Of a stretch of 64,000 bases of DNA, positions 43,149 through 52,660 are shown piece by piece. Within the stretch, counting starts at the first letter, position 1. Each line of letters starts with the position of its first letter. A program made the position numbers and the translations under genes. The notes below the pieces were generated by a model. The model saw only the letters and a program-made list of their open reading frames with translations, ran no database searches and had not been told where the DNA came from. Source of the DNA: Dyadobacter linearis (GTDB lineage: Bacteria; Bacteroidota; Bacteroidia; Cytophagales; Spirosomataceae); the NCBI RefSeq assembly GCF_907165045.1, contig NZ_CAJRAU010000013.1, positions 1 to 64,000 on the forward strand. Direction: 5' to 3'.

Positions 43149-44171
43149 TCAAGAAGTTAGCACACTTTCATTCTGTACGCTTTTTAAGATCTCATAACTA
43201 TGGATGCGAGCGTTTGGGTCGTAAATGTGGCTGGTAACCATCAACTCATCTAGCTGAGTATGTTTTTGAAAATAGGCCAGATTGCTGCCGACTTTTTTCC
43301 GGTCGCCGATGAATGTATATTTCATCATTTCTCTCACTGCGGCTTCTTCATATTCTCCCCAAAGCCCGTCCATACTATCAACGGGTGGTTGCAAAGGCCG
43401 GCGCTTGCCAGTGATAATGCCCGTCGCCAACTGGTAGAAAGAAGTCGCAAGCCGCTCGGCTTCCCCGGTGGTATCTGCGGCGATCACATTGACACAAGCC
43501 ATTACGTAAGGTTGCGCGAGATATTTCGACGGTCTGAAATTCCGTCGGTAAAGTTCTATTGCTGTCACAAATTGCGTGGGTGCGAAGTGACTTGCAAATG
43601 CATAAGGTAGCCCTAAATGTGCCGCCAATCGCGCACTATCAGTACTGGAACCCAATATCCAAATCGGAATTTCAAGTCCTTCGCCGGGAATAGAGCGTAC
43701 TTTAGAGTTACTATTCTCTGCTGAAAAATAGGTTTGCAATGCAACCACATCGTCTGGAAAATCCTGCGCAGATTCCATGTAATTACGTCTGAGTGCGCGG
43801 GCCGTCACCTGGTCAGTTCCTGGCGCCCGTCCCAGTCCCAGGTCGATGCGGTTGGGATACAGCGACGCGAGGGTACCGAATTGTTCTGCAACGACGAGCG
43901 GCGCGTGATTAGGCAACATAATGCCGCCGCTGCCCACCCGGATCGTTTTTGTACCGCCGGCAATGTAACCGATCAGCACCGACGTCGCCGAACTGGCAAC
44001 GCTTGCCATATTGTGGTGCTCAGCGAGCCAATATCTTTTATAGCCCAATTCTTCAACACGTTGCGCGAGCCGGAGGCTATTTTTAAAAGTTGTCGCTGCA
44101 TTATTTCCTTCTGTGATCGGTGCGAGATCAAGAATGGAAAACGGTATATCCTGAATAAGTTTGTCTGCCAT
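43149..44171 (-). CDS. LLM-class (luciferase-like) flavin-dependent oxidoreductase
   Basis: The 340-residue bacterial-luciferase-like TIM barrel matches the YhbW/MsnO8 branch: PFSILDLAPITEGNNAATTF, GYKRYWLAEHHNMASVASSA, IGYIAGGTKTIRVGSGGIML, and HAPLVVAEQFGTL. It uses FMNH2 and oxygen; the substrate is unknown. It lies downstream of the HxlR regulator on the same strand with a 107-base gap containing a perfect inverted repeat, so it is probably HxlR-controlled. Confidence 0.92.
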   Translation of the reverse strand: MADKLIQDIPFSILDLAPITEGNNAATTFKNSLRLAQRVEELGYKRYWLAEHHNMASVASSATSVLIGYIAGGTKTIRVGSGGIMLPNHAPLVVAEQFGTLASLYPNRIDLGLGRAPGTDQVTARALRRNYMESAQDFPDDVVALQTYFSAENSNSKVRSIPGEGLEIPIWILGSSTDSARLAAHLGLPYAFASHFAPTQFVTAIELYRRNFRPSKYLAQPYVMACVNVIAADTTGEAERLATSFYQLATGIITGKRRPLQPPVDSMDGLWGEYEEAAVREMMKYTFIGDRKKVGSNLAYFQKHTQLDELMVTSHIYDPNARIHSYEILKSVQNESVLTS

Positions 44172-44176
44172 GTCGA

Positions 44177-44206
44177 TTTACTAACTGTAAGAATGCTGTT
44201 AGTAAA
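44177..44206. promoter_or_regulatory. Perfect inverted repeat before the luciferase-like gene
   Basis: TTTACTAAC, 12 bases, GTTAGTAAA is a 9-base perfect inverted repeat ending 6 bases upstream of the start codon. It is a candidate HxlR operator; its half-site resembles TACCTAAC at 44681-44688. Confidence 0.6.
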
Positions 44207-44278
44207 AAGCATTTTATTAGCTTCTGAGTTCCTTACTCATCAGGTGTTACTTCACTTCAAGCCGCAGATTTTAGCGAG

Positions 44279-44662
44279 CTAATGACGCGAAATCGCCGGC
44301 AAGTGAGGTTCCTGGCTTAAACTCCTGTGCATATTTCCCCAGTCCGACATCGCAGCAATCACCGATTGCATGGACAAGCCGAGCTCGGTCATTTCGTATT
44401 CCACCCGCGGCGGCACCTCTGGAAACACTTGTCGCCGGACAATACCGTCACTTTCCAGCTCGCGGAGCTGGGCTACCAGCATTCTTTCTGAAATTCCTTC
44501 GATTGATTTTTTCAACTCGCCGTAACGCAACGTGCCGTGCATGAGCCGGCAGAGGATCGCTGGCTTCCAGCGGCCGCCCAGCACGCCGAGTGTGTACGCC
44601 ATACCGCAGCTGTCGCTGATCATTTTTTCGTTCAAAGCATTCGTGGATGTCTCTTTTCTCAT
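44279..44662 (-). CDS. HxlR-family transcriptional regulator
   Basis: This 127-residue winged-helix protein contains SCGMAYTLGVLGGRWKPAIL with the redox-type Cys, and a core LMHGTLRYGELKKSIEGISE, RMLVAQLRELESDGIVRR. HxlR regulators often sense quinones or aldehydes through that cysteine and control flavin oxidoreductases. It stands between the luciferase-like monooxygenase (same strand) and the divergent SDR gene, and probably regulates both. Confidence 0.92.
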   Translation of the reverse strand: MRKETSTNALNEKMISDSCGMAYTLGVLGGRWKPAILCRLMHGTLRYGELKKSIEGISERMLVAQLRELESDGIVRRQVFPEVPPRVEYEMTELGLSMQSVIAAMSDWGNMHRSLSQEPHLPAISRH

Positions 44663-44673
44663 TTCTTACTTTT

Positions 44674-44690
44674 TTGTTGGTACCTAACAA
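44674..44690. promoter_or_regulatory. Imperfect palindrome in the hxlR-SDR spacer
   Basis: TTGTTGGTACCTAACAA is centred on GGTACC, between the divergent hxlR and SDR starts. For hxlR it lies downstream of a minus-strand TATATTTG at 44706-44713, which fits autorepression. Confidence 0.6.
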
Positions 44691-44698
44691 TCTGCTGC

Positions 44699-44733
44699 TT
44701 GCTTACAAATATAAAGCAATCCCCGTAGGTTTG
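44699..44733 (+). promoter_or_regulatory. Promoter of the SDR gene
   Basis: TTG at 44699-44701 and TAGGTTTG at 44726-44733, with a spacing of 24 (slightly long), 27 bases before the ATG. The minus-strand hxlR -7 box overlaps the interval. Confidence 0.5.
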
Positions 44734-44760
44734 CATTGCATTTAAAAACAAAGTGTTTAC

Positions 44761-45501
44761 ATGAAAAAGTTAGAAAATAAAATAGCATTAGTAACCGGTG
44801 GAAGCCGTGGAATAGGCGCTGCGATTGTGCGCCGCCTTGCGGCCGAAGGTGCCAAAGTAGCATTCACTTATACTAGTTCCGCTGAAAAGTCAGAGGCGCT
44901 TGTCGCCGAAATAACAGGAGCAGGTGGCGAGGTAGTAGCCATTGCGGCCGACAATAAAAATTCCGAAGATGTAGCAGGTGCAGTGCACAAAACGGTCGAT
45001 GCTTTTGGAGGACTGGATATTCTGGTAAACAATGCCGGCATTTACATCGGAAAAGATTTCGCCGAACATACTATTGATGAGTACGACCAGGTAATGGATG
45101 TGAATGTAAAGGCGGTTTTTGTAGCGGCGCTGGAAGCTGTGAAGCATCTCCAGGCGGGCGGGCGCATCATCACGATCGGCAGCAACATTGCGGATAATGC
45201 ACTCAAACCACAGACTACATTGTATACGATGAGCAAATCGGCATTGCAGGGTTTCACCCGCGGGCTGGCGCGCGACCTGGGCCCAAAAGGAATTACGGTT
45301 ACCCTCGTACAACCCGGCCCGATCGACACGGATATGAACCCGGCGAGTGGAGACCTGGCCGACTTTCTGCGAAGCCAAATGGCTATCCCCAGCTATGGCA
45401 CGGGCGAAGATATTGCGGGCTTGGTAGCGTTTCTGGCGAGTGAGGAAGGCAAATACATTACCGGCTCGTGGGTTACCGTCGACGGCGGGTTAAATGCCTG
45501 A
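44761..45501 (+). CDS. Short-chain dehydrogenase/reductase (FabG-like)
   Basis: The 246-residue classical SDR has cofactor motif TGGSRGIGAAI at residues 13-23 and NNAG near 90. A catalytic Ser lies in TIGSNIADNA, the YxxxK is TMSKSAL with Tyr ahead, and PGPIDTDMNP follows. It uses NADP(H) probably, as the Arg after GGS suggests. The substrate is unknown. It is divergent from HxlR; the shared spacer with an operator suggests control by HxlR and a role in detoxifying reactive carbonyls. Confidence 0.93.
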   Translation: MKKLENKIALVTGGSRGIGAAIVRRLAAEGAKVAFTYTSSAEKSEALVAEITGAGGEVVAIAADNKNSEDVAGAVHKTVDAFGGLDILVNNAGIYIGKDFAEHTIDEYDQVMDVNVKAVFVAALEAVKHLQAGGRIITIGSNIADNALKPQTTLYTMSKSALQGFTRGLARDLGPKGITVTLVQPGPIDTDMNPASGDLADFLRSQMAIPSYGTGEDIAGLVAFLASEEGKYITGSWVTVDGGLNA

Positions 45502-45514
45502 TGCAGAGTCAGGT

Positions 45515-47644
45515 TTAGCCCACTTCGAAGTTGAAATCACCGTTCATAACCAGCTTTGCATCCGTGGTTTCAGGATTTCCGGGAATTTGCAGGCCTTTTA
45601 TTTTAGCCGTTTTTCCTTTACTCAGCAAGTCGTAAAAATGCTTGTCGGTAAGTTTTTTACCTAAAAATTCATACGGGATCTTGAAACCGCAAACCTGGAA
45701 ATTGGAGCAACCATAAGCTGTTTTTCCTTTTTTGAGTAAATGCTCCTTGCATTTGGGACAAGTCAGCGATTCGATGTTGATCTCTTCTTTGGGCTCCCTG
45801 GGTTTGGCCGGTTTTTTCTCTTTCACTTCTTTTTCAACCTCCACGGGCGGCGCTTCTTCGGCAATGCTGATCGCGCGCCCACGGTTGTTTTTTACTTCCT
45901 GTGTCAGGTCAACCACCATTTGGATCAGCTCCTGCTTGAAGGTTTCCATTGAATATTCGCCCTTTTCGATCAGTCGCAACTTTCTTTCCCAGTTCCCAGT
46001 AAGTTCCGCACTTTTCAGCAACTCATTTTGAATGGTATCGATCAGGTCAATACCTGTTTGCGTAGCGAAAATATTCTTTTTTTTCTTCTCGATATACCGC
46101 CTTTTAAAAAGCGTTTCAATGATGTTCGCGCGTGTTGAGGGTCGACCTATTCCATTGTCTTTCAGCAACTCACGCATTTCTTCGTCTTCCACTTGCTTCC
46201 CTGCGGTTTCCATCGCGCGCAGCAAAGTTGCTTCGGTGTAGGCTTTGGGCGGTGTTGTTTTTCCCTGATGCACGCGCGGCTCGTGCGGGCCCCGTTCCCC
46301 TACTTCAAAGTTCGGCATCAGCTTCTCCTCTTCTGCGGCATCTTTTTTGGCGCTGGCATCATTGGCATAAACCGCCCGCCAGCCCGGTTCAAGGATTTGT
46401 TTCCCCGTTGCCTTAAATTCAACCTGCCCGACTTTCCCCAAAACCGTAGTATTCGAAACCTTACATTCAGGATAAAACACAGCGATAAAACGGCGCACAA
46501 TCAAATCATAAATGCGTTTTTCATCCTGACTAATATGGTTAGGCAGTACGCCGGTCGGGATAATGGCGTGGTGATCGGTTACTTTTTTATCGTCAAAAAC
46601 CGCTTTGGATTTGGGGATCGGCTTTTCTAAAAGCGGCGCGGTATATTGGGCGTAATAGGTCAATTCTCTTAAAATCCCCTCCATTTTCGGATGCAGATCT
46701 TCCGAAAGATAAGTGGTATCCACCCGCGGGTAAGTCACAAACTTCTTTTCGTAGAGATTTTGAATGTGTTTTAATGTATCCTCCGCTGAGTAGCCGTATT
46801 TTTTGTTCGCCTCAACTTGCAATGAAGTGAGGTCAAATAGCTTGGGATTTCCTTCTTTTCCTTCTTTCTTTTCAAATGAGGTGATTTCAAAATCGTGCTG
46901 CACCAGATATGCGAGGCCTTTATTTGCTTTTTCTTCACTTCTGATCCGGTCAATGGTCGCCGTAAATTCTGTTTCGCGGTAAATGGTTTTCAACTCCCAA
47001 TATTCTTCCGAAACGAATGCATTGATCTCCTTTTGCCGCTGGACGATCAGCGCGAGCGTCGGCGTTTGCACGCGACCGATGCTCAATACTACTTTTCCCT
47101 GCCCGAATTTTTTGGTAAAAAGCCGCGTCGCATTCATGCCCAGCAGCCAGTCGCCGATCGCGCGCGCACTGCCGGCTGCATATAAATTGTTGTAAAGCGC
47201 GCTGTCTTTGAGTTTTTCAAATCCCTCGCGAATAGCCTGCTCGGTCAGTGAGGAAATCCAGAGGCGCTTCACAGGTACGCTGCATTTGGCTTTCAGTAAT
47301 ACCCAGCGCTGGATCAGCTCGCCCTCCTGCCCCGCATCGCCGCAATTAATCACTTCTTCACATTTGCTTATCAAGCTTTCAATCACGGCAAACTGCTTCA
47401 TCGCGCCCGCATTATCAATAAGCTTGATGCCAAAGCTCGACGGGATCATCGGCAAGTCTTCCAGCCGCCACGATTTCCACCGCTCGGTGTAGTCGTGGGG
47501 CTCTTTTAAAGTACAAAAATGCCCGAACGTCCAGGTTACCTGATATCCATTTCCCTCATAATAACCGTCCCTGCGTTGATTGGCCCCGATAATTCCTGCA
47601 ATGTCTTTGGCTACGCTTGGCTTTTCGGCAATACACACTTTCAT
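45515..47644 (-). CDS. topB: DNA topoisomerase III
   Basis: TopB is a type IA topoisomerase that decatenates DNA and resolves recombination intermediates. The 709-residue protein has the Toprim start VCIAEKPSVAKDIAGIIGAN, a GDAGQEGELIQRW metal site, and the active-site tyrosine in KKFVTYPRVDTTYLS. A C-terminal zinc ribbon has the pairs CPKCK and CSNFQVC, followed by a short GKTAKIKG repeat. It is convergent with the SDR gene, with 13 bases between stops. Confidence 0.96.
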   Translation of the reverse strand: MKVCIAEKPSVAKDIAGIIGANQRRDGYYEGNGYQVTWTFGHFCTLKEPHDYTERWKSWRLEDLPMIPSSFGIKLIDNAGAMKQFAVIESLISKCEEVINCGDAGQEGELIQRWVLLKAKCSVPVKRLWISSLTEQAIREGFEKLKDSALYNNLYAAGSARAIGDWLLGMNATRLFTKKFGQGKVVLSIGRVQTPTLALIVQRQKEINAFVSEEYWELKTIYRETEFTATIDRIRSEEKANKGLAYLVQHDFEITSFEKKEGKEGNPKLFDLTSLQVEANKKYGYSAEDTLKHIQNLYEKKFVTYPRVDTTYLSEDLHPKMEGILRELTYYAQYTAPLLEKPIPKSKAVFDDKKVTDHHAIIPTGVLPNHISQDEKRIYDLIVRRFIAVFYPECKVSNTTVLGKVGQVEFKATGKQILEPGWRAVYANDASAKKDAAEEEKLMPNFEVGERGPHEPRVHQGKTTPPKAYTEATLLRAMETAGKQVEDEEMRELLKDNGIGRPSTRANIIETLFKRRYIEKKKKNIFATQTGIDLIDTIQNELLKSAELTGNWERKLRLIEKGEYSMETFKQELIQMVVDLTQEVKNNRGRAISIAEEAPPVEVEKEVKEKKPAKPREPKEEINIESLTCPKCKEHLLKKGKTAYGCSNFQVCGFKIPYEFLGKKLTDKHFYDLLSKGKTAKIKGLQIPGNPETTDAKLVMNGDFNFEVG

Positions 47645-47805
47645 GCTGCAAACTTACTCGATTGACCGGCAAAGTCGATAAAAACCCATTAAAATTGGCC
47701 AGAGCCTTTTTGATTGAATCTTTAATCTGCTTGAAGTCGCTGCTCAGTCAAATCCGGCAGGTATATTTGGAAAAACTTGGCATACCTACCGAACTGAGAT
47801 CGTCG

Positions 47806-48351
47806 ATGAAAAAAGCTTTTACTTCAATTCTTATCATTATAGTAACGATTGCCCTCGTCTGGGCGCTGATCCATTTTATTGGAATGAAGGGTTTTCTATT
47901 CGCATGGACGCTCAACTTCCTGTTGATGGCGTGTACATTTACTTTTACCGAAACACTAAAAAGCCCGTTAGCTTCTCCCTATTTTACTGATCGAACATGG
48001 GAGCGAAAAGGGAAGATATACGAGTCTGTCGGTGTCAATCTTTACAGGAAATTACTGGTCTGGACTGGTTGGGAAAAATTGAACAAAAAAGCTAACCCAA
48101 TCGAAAAAAACAACGCTGCCCTGACGCACCTGCATTACCAGACGAAAAAGTCCGAGTTAGGACATTTGATCATTCTGATTATCGTTCTGGGACTTAATAT
48201 CTTCGTAGCATTCAAATACGGAGTTCGCGAATCTCTGTCGTTGCTGGTACTTAATATACTACTCAACCTCTACCCTATCTTACTCCAACGGTACAACCGG
48301 CCGCGGATAGAAAGAGCTATGGGACTGAGCAGGCGAAAATCAGGGTTTTGA
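47806..48351 (+). CDS. CrtO-like membrane acyltransferase family protein
   Basis: The ATG at 47806 gives 181 residues. It has two N-terminal hydrophobic segments (residues 5-22, 27-42) and two C-terminal ones. Between them lie RTWERKGKIYESVGVNLYRK and LVWTGWEKLN, the pattern of the small glycosyl-diaponeurosporenoate acyltransferase (CrtO) group. In Bacteroidota it may act on carotenoid or flexirubin-type pigments or envelope lipids. The assignment is by pattern and only moderately supported. Confidence 0.55.
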   Translation: MKKAFTSILIIIVTIALVWALIHFIGMKGFLFAWTLNFLLMACTFTFTETLKSPLASPYFTDRTWERKGKIYESVGVNLYRKLLVWTGWEKLNKKANPIEKNNAALTHLHYQTKKSELGHLIILIIVLGLNIFVAFKYGVRESLSLLVLNILLNLYPILLQRYNRPRIERAMGLSRRKSGF

Positions 48352-48475
48352 TTTCTGTCAAAACGAAACCTTAAATGGTCAATCTGTTACTGCAACCGCG
48401 TTTCCGCTGCGATTGACACGTTTTCAAATGTATCTGCAACAAATTCAAATTCCGGTTTTGGTCTGAAAGCCGAGC

Positions 48476-48498
48476 TTTGTGATAGTATTAATCACAAA
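48476..48498. promoter_or_regulatory. Inverted repeat before a secreted-protein gene
   Basis: TTTGTGAT, 7 bases, ATCACAAA is a perfect 8-base inverted repeat ending 11 bases upstream of the start at 48510. It resembles a CRP half-site pair, but the spacing (9 between TGTGA and TCACA) is wrong for CRP. Confidence 0.4.
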
Positions 48499-48509
48499 AT
48501 TCGATACTG

Positions 48510-48893
48510 ATGAAAAACGCTTTCACATGGCTGGGTTGCCTCGCTGTTCTTTTAACAATAGTCTCTTTCATAAGCGCCCAGGATCCTATTGTGGGACGCT
48601 GGCAGCGGATACAAAAATCGCCCGATGGCGACATAAACCTGATATTCGTCTTTCGCGCCGACAGTACGTACGACGGCATTGTGAATGGAAAAGCATTCAC
48701 CACCGGGCGCTATTTTATTAAAAATGACACAATTAGCGTTTCCGACAATGGTTGTAATCTGGCTTACTACGGGACTTACAAGCTCAACTATTACGCTCAG
48801 GACTCGCTGCTCTTTACCGCCATTTCCGACACCTGCAAAGAGCGCTATCAGGGCGCAAATGGTTTAGCTTGCAAGAAGTTGCCTAAAAAGTAA
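48510..48893 (+). CDS. Secreted lipocalin-like hypothetical protein
   Basis: This 127-residue protein has a signal peptide (WLGCLAVLLTIVSFISA, cut before Q-D). It continues with DPIVGRWQRIQKSPDGDINL and beta-strand pattern (VFRADSTYDGIVNGKAFTTG), with Cys pairs in the last third. It resembles small lipocalin-like domains of Bacteroidota, without a specific family. The MauG-type gene begins 14 bases later, so the two are likely co-transcribed. Confidence 0.65.
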   Translation: MKNAFTWLGCLAVLLTIVSFISAQDPIVGRWQRIQKSPDGDINLIFVFRADSTYDGIVNGKAFTTGRYFIKNDTISVSDNGCNLAYYGTYKLNYYAQDSLLFTAISDTCKERYQGANGLACKKLPKK

Positions 48894-48906
48894 CCTCCCT
48901 ATTCCC

Positions 48907-49848
48907 GTGAAAGCAAAAATAGTCTTTCTCATCTGCGCTGTTCCGCTGCTTTTCATCCGCAGTGTCATGCATGAACCTGGGCCGGCCACTTCCCTGGAAT
49001 TAGGAAAACGGCTGTTCCTTGATCCCATCTTATCGGGAAATCGAACGATTAGCTGCGGCTCTTGTCATAAAGAAAATTTGGCATTTGCAGATTCCGTGGC
49101 GGTGAGTCCTGGCGTGAATGGTCGGCTAGGAACAAGGAATACGCCTTCGGCCATGAACATGCGTTTTCAGGAGAGTTTTTTCTGGGATGGAAGGGCTACC
49201 ACCTTGGAACAGCAGGTGCTGATTCCTATTGAGAATCCGGTCGAGATGGATTTGCCAGTGGATTCGGCGATTGCCCGCTTAAACACCGATGCATTTTACC
49301 GGCAATCGTTTTTGCGCATATTCAAAGAGCTGCCGTCCAAAAGCAATTTAGCCAAAGCACTTTCTGATTTTGAACGCTCGCTGGAAACGAGTGACAGTCC
49401 GTTTGACGACTGGCGCGTTAACGACAACGAGGAAGCAGTGAGCGCTTCGGCGAAAAGAGGATTCAAGTTATTCAATACCAAAGCCAAATGCATTCAATGT
49501 CACTTTGGACCCGATTTCAATAATGTCGAGTTCAGGAATATTGGTTTATTCGATGGCAAAATGCACGTTGACAGCGGCCGGTCGGCAATTTCTCATCAAG
49601 CGTCCGATCTGGGTAAATTCAAGATCGGGTCTTTAAGAAACATTGCGATTACTGCGCCTTACATGCACAATGGGATGTTTAAAACATTACAAGAAGTCAT
49701 TGACTACTACGATAATCCCGAGGCTGTCATTCCCAACAGCATGAACCGGGATACAATATTGACCGGCACATTGCAGCTCACCGCCGCTGAAAAAACAGAC
49801 ATTGAGAATTTCCTGATTTCTTTAACAGACAGGCGGTTTTTGAAGTGA
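48907..49848 (+). CDS. Di-haem cytochrome c peroxidase, MauG family
   Basis: This 313-residue protein starts at GTG 48907 and has a signal peptide (IVFLICAVPLLFIRSVM region). It carries two haem c sites: C50-G-S-C-H54 and C195-I-Q-C-H199. The family blocks FWDGRATTLEQQVLIPIENP and ITAPYMHNGMFKTL are present. It should be periplasmic and act on peroxide or on a partner protein. It is complete, in contrast to the fragment of a different MauG-like gene near 61.8-62.1 kb. Confidence 0.93.
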   Translation: MKAKIVFLICAVPLLFIRSVMHEPGPATSLELGKRLFLDPILSGNRTISCGSCHKENLAFADSVAVSPGVNGRLGTRNTPSAMNMRFQESFFWDGRATTLEQQVLIPIENPVEMDLPVDSAIARLNTDAFYRQSFLRIFKELPSKSNLAKALSDFERSLETSDSPFDDWRVNDNEEAVSASAKRGFKLFNTKAKCIQCHFGPDFNNVEFRNIGLFDGKMHVDSGRSAISHQASDLGKFKIGSLRNIAITAPYMHNGMFKTLQEVIDYYDNPEAVIPNSMNRDTILTGTLQLTAAEKTDIENFLISLTDRRFLK

Positions 49849-49959
49849 GGATAGTTTTACAAATCGTGATCTAATGCTCGAGAAACGCACATCTGGTGTT
49901 CAGAAATGGACGTTATACCTACTTGAATATGCGTTTTAATGGTCGTTTTAAAATGGCAT

Positions 49960-49967
49960 TATATTTG
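49960..49967 (+). promoter_or_regulatory. Candidate -7 box for the FtsX-type permease gene
   Basis: TATATTTG fits TAnnTTTG, 99 bases before the start codon; no -33 TTG at the usual spacing. The rest of the 218-base gap shows nothing else. Confidence 0.35.
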
Positions 49968-50066
49968 TTTAGCGACTCCTGATGATAGGCCTTTTTCTAT
50001 CTAATACTCAAAACGGCCAGCGCTTACCTGGCCCGGTATCCGTCAACACCTTTCGCCAGTCCTGAA

Positions 50067-52475
50067 ATGATCAGAAATTACTTTACAATTGCATGGCGGA
50101 ACTTTGCCAGGAATAAGAGCTACTCGGCCATAAATATAGGCGGACTGGCAGTGGGTATGACCGTTGCTATGTTGATCGGCTTGTGGATTTTCGACGAACT
50201 CTCTTTCAACAAGTATCACCACAACTATTCCCGCATTGCCCGGGTAGTGCAGCAGCAGACTTTGGATGGTAAAATTCACACAGGTAATAACGTCCCGGCG
50301 CCATTATATAAAGAGCTGCAAACCAGCCACGAAGCGGATTTTGATCGCATAGTGATTACTTCCTGGCTGCAAAGACATGTGCTGGCCCACAACGGATCAA
50401 GTTTCACCAAGCCAGGTAATTTCATGTCGGCTGGTGCCGCTGAAATGCTTTCATTGAAAATAATCAGCGGGAGTACTTCTGGCTTGAAAGATCCGGCCAC
50501 AATTCTGCTCTCCGAATCGACAGCAAAAGCCATTTTTAAACATGTCAACCCGGTAGATAAGATGATGAAAATCAACAAAGAGCTGGATGTGAAGGTGGTA
50601 GGTGTTTACCAGGATATTCCGTACAGCTCCGAGTTCAACGAACTGGCTTTCATAGCCCCGTTTGAGCTGTATGTTTCTTCTACTGAATGGGTGAAAAATG
50701 CAGTGGCAAATGGTGAATGGGACAACAGTTCGTTTCAAATTCTGGTGCAGCTGTCTGAACACAGCGATATCGCGGCAATTTCCCAAAAAATTAGAAACAT
50801 TAAACTGGAAAAAGCAGGTCGGGAAGACCAGAAATTTGAGTCTCATATCTTGTTACATCCAATGAGCCGCTGGCATTTACATTCCGAATGGATGGATGGA
50901 GAAAATATTGGCGGGCGTATACAATTTCTATGGCTATTTGGTATAATCGGGGCATTTGTGTTGCTTCTGGCATGCATTAACTTCATGAACCTAAGCACTG
51001 CACGTTCCGAGAAACGCATGAAAGAGGTAGGTATTCGGAAAGCCGTGGGATCAGTGCGGCTGCAATTGATCAGTCAGTTTTTTGCGGAATCATTCTTAGT
51101 CGTACTTATCGCATTCTGCATCTCGCTGGTCCTGGCTATGCTGGTTTTGCCGTCGTTCAATGAGCTTGCCGACAAGCAAATGCACATTCCGTGGCGTGAC
51201 CCGATCTTCCTTCTCAGCGGGATTACCTTCGCGGTTATGACCGGGTTCATTGCCGGCAGCTATCCGGCATTTTATCTATCTTCTTTCCAGCCTGTCAAAG
51301 CCTTAAAGGGAAAATGGACCCCTATGGGAATCGGTGCAACATTACCTCGGAAAGTGCTCGTTGTTTTGCAGTTTACGGTCTCAATTACACTCATCATTGG
51401 TACCGTAGTTGTCTATAAACAAATAGTTTACGCAAAAAGCAGACCTATTGGCTACAACCGGGAGGGACTAGTAACGATGCTGGTAAATGGCCCGGAGATC
51501 CATAGGCATTTCGATGCGGTAACCGACGATCTTGAAAAGGTTGGTGCCGTGATCTCGATGGCAGAATCGGCTACACCGCCTACGGAAGTTTACTCAGCAA
51601 ATGTGGGGTTCAACTGGAAAGGCAAAGATCCTGGCCTCAATTCAGAATTCGCGACCATTGGAATTTCGCATGATTTTGGCAGGACAGTAGGTTGGGATTT
51701 TGTCGCCGGACGTGACTTCAGCAAAACGCTATCCAGCGATTCTGCGGGATTTGTATTAAATGAAGCAGCTATAAAATTCATGGAGTTGGGTACACAAAAC
51801 CTAAATGATGTGCTTGGAGAAACGGTTAGCTGGGACGGAAGGCCCTTTAAAATCATTGGCGTAATAAAGGATATGATCATGGAATCGCCCTACGAACCGG
51901 TAAAGAAGTCCGTTTACTTCATTCTTCCCAGAGACGGACGCTTCATTACCGCGAGATTACATCCATCTGCAAACGTAGGTTCGGCATTGAAAAACATCGA
52001 AGCCGTCTTCAAGAAATACAGTCCAAATTCGCCGTTCAATTACCAGTTTGTGGATCAGGAATATGCATTAAAGTTTGCTGCCGAAGAAAGGGTTAGCAAG
52101 CTGGCAGCAGTTTTTACCGGCCTGGCAATTTTCATCAGCTGCCTTGGGCTCTTTGGAATGGCCTCATTTATGGCTGAACAGCGGACAAAGGAATTGGGTA
52201 TCCGCAAAGTATTGGGCGCCTCGGTAGCCAATCTTTGGCAGCTGCTCTCGGGCGACTTTGTAATGTTAGTAGCGGTTTCATGTATGCTGGCAGTACCTAT
52301 TGCCTGGTATATGATGGACCGGTGGCTCGAAAAATATACCTACCATACCCAAATTTCATGGTGGATTTTCGCAGTTGCCAGTTTAGGTACACTCGCAATT
52401 ACGATTTTGACAGTAAGCTACCAGGCGATTCGCGCCGCATTACTCGACCCGGTTAGGAGTCTGCGCAGCGACTGA
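50067..52475 (+). CDS. FtsX-like ABC transporter permease (MacB type)
   Basis: This 802-residue protein has the layout of Bacteroidota eight-helix FtsX permeases. The first membrane segment (YSAINIGGLAVGMTVAMLIG) near residue 20-40 precedes a periplasmic MacB_PCD domain, and three segments lie near 285-400. A second periplasmic domain (430-660) precedes three C-terminal segments with GLAIFISCLGLFGMASFMAE, QRTKELGIRKVLGASVAN. The ERxKEVGIRKxxGxxR motif occurs twice (RMKEVGIRKAVGSVR). It would export peptides, lipids or drugs with a separate ATPase, which is not adjacent. Confidence 0.92.
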   Translation: MIRNYFTIAWRNFARNKSYSAINIGGLAVGMTVAMLIGLWIFDELSFNKYHHNYSRIARVVQQQTLDGKIHTGNNVPAPLYKELQTSHEADFDRIVITSWLQRHVLAHNGSSFTKPGNFMSAGAAEMLSLKIISGSTSGLKDPATILLSESTAKAIFKHVNPVDKMMKINKELDVKVVGVYQDIPYSSEFNELAFIAPFELYVSSTEWVKNAVANGEWDNSSFQILVQLSEHSDIAAISQKIRNIKLEKAGREDQKFESHILLHPMSRWHLHSEWMDGENIGGRIQFLWLFGIIGAFVLLLACINFMNLSTARSEKRMKEVGIRKAVGSVRLQLISQFFAESFLVVLIAFCISLVLAMLVLPSFNELADKQMHIPWRDPIFLLSGITFAVMTGFIAGSYPAFYLSSFQPVKALKGKWTPMGIGATLPRKVLVVLQFTVSITLIIGTVVVYKQIVYAKSRPIGYNREGLVTMLVNGPEIHRHFDAVTDDLEKVGAVISMAESATPPTEVYSANVGFNWKGKDPGLNSEFATIGISHDFGRTVGWDFVAGRDFSKTLSSDSAGFVLNEAAIKFMELGTQNLNDVLGETVSWDGRPFKIIGVIKDMIMESPYEPVKKSVYFILPRDGRFITARLHPSANVGSALKNIEAVFKKYSPNSPFNYQFVDQEYALKFAAEERVSKLAAVFTGLAIFISCLGLFGMASFMAEQRTKELGIRKVLGASVANLWQLLSGDFVMLVAVSCMLAVPIAWYMMDRWLEKYTYHTQISWWIFAVASLGTLAITILTVSYQAIRAALLDPVRSLRSD

Positions 52476-52660
52476 AAGTATATTTCACGTTTTCAGAGCC
52501 CATTACGAGGAAGCGGCCGGCTAAAATTAATTTTTGCTCGTGCTACGATTTGTCAAGTGGCTAATGTCTAAGTAGTGAAATCAATCAAACCAAAGAGACC
52601 TATAATAGAATCCGGTATTATATGTTGGCAGCGCTTAGTGTGGCTGCCGCGGGCTTGATA

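Noticed and set aside
47617..47805. Longer N-terminus for the CrtO-like protein
   Set aside because: It overlaps topB on the other strand and lacks family similarity; the first hydrophobic segment begins at the ATG 47806.
48476..48498. CRP-binding site
   Set aside because: TGTGA and TCACA are 9 bases apart rather than 6; kept only as a plain inverted repeat.
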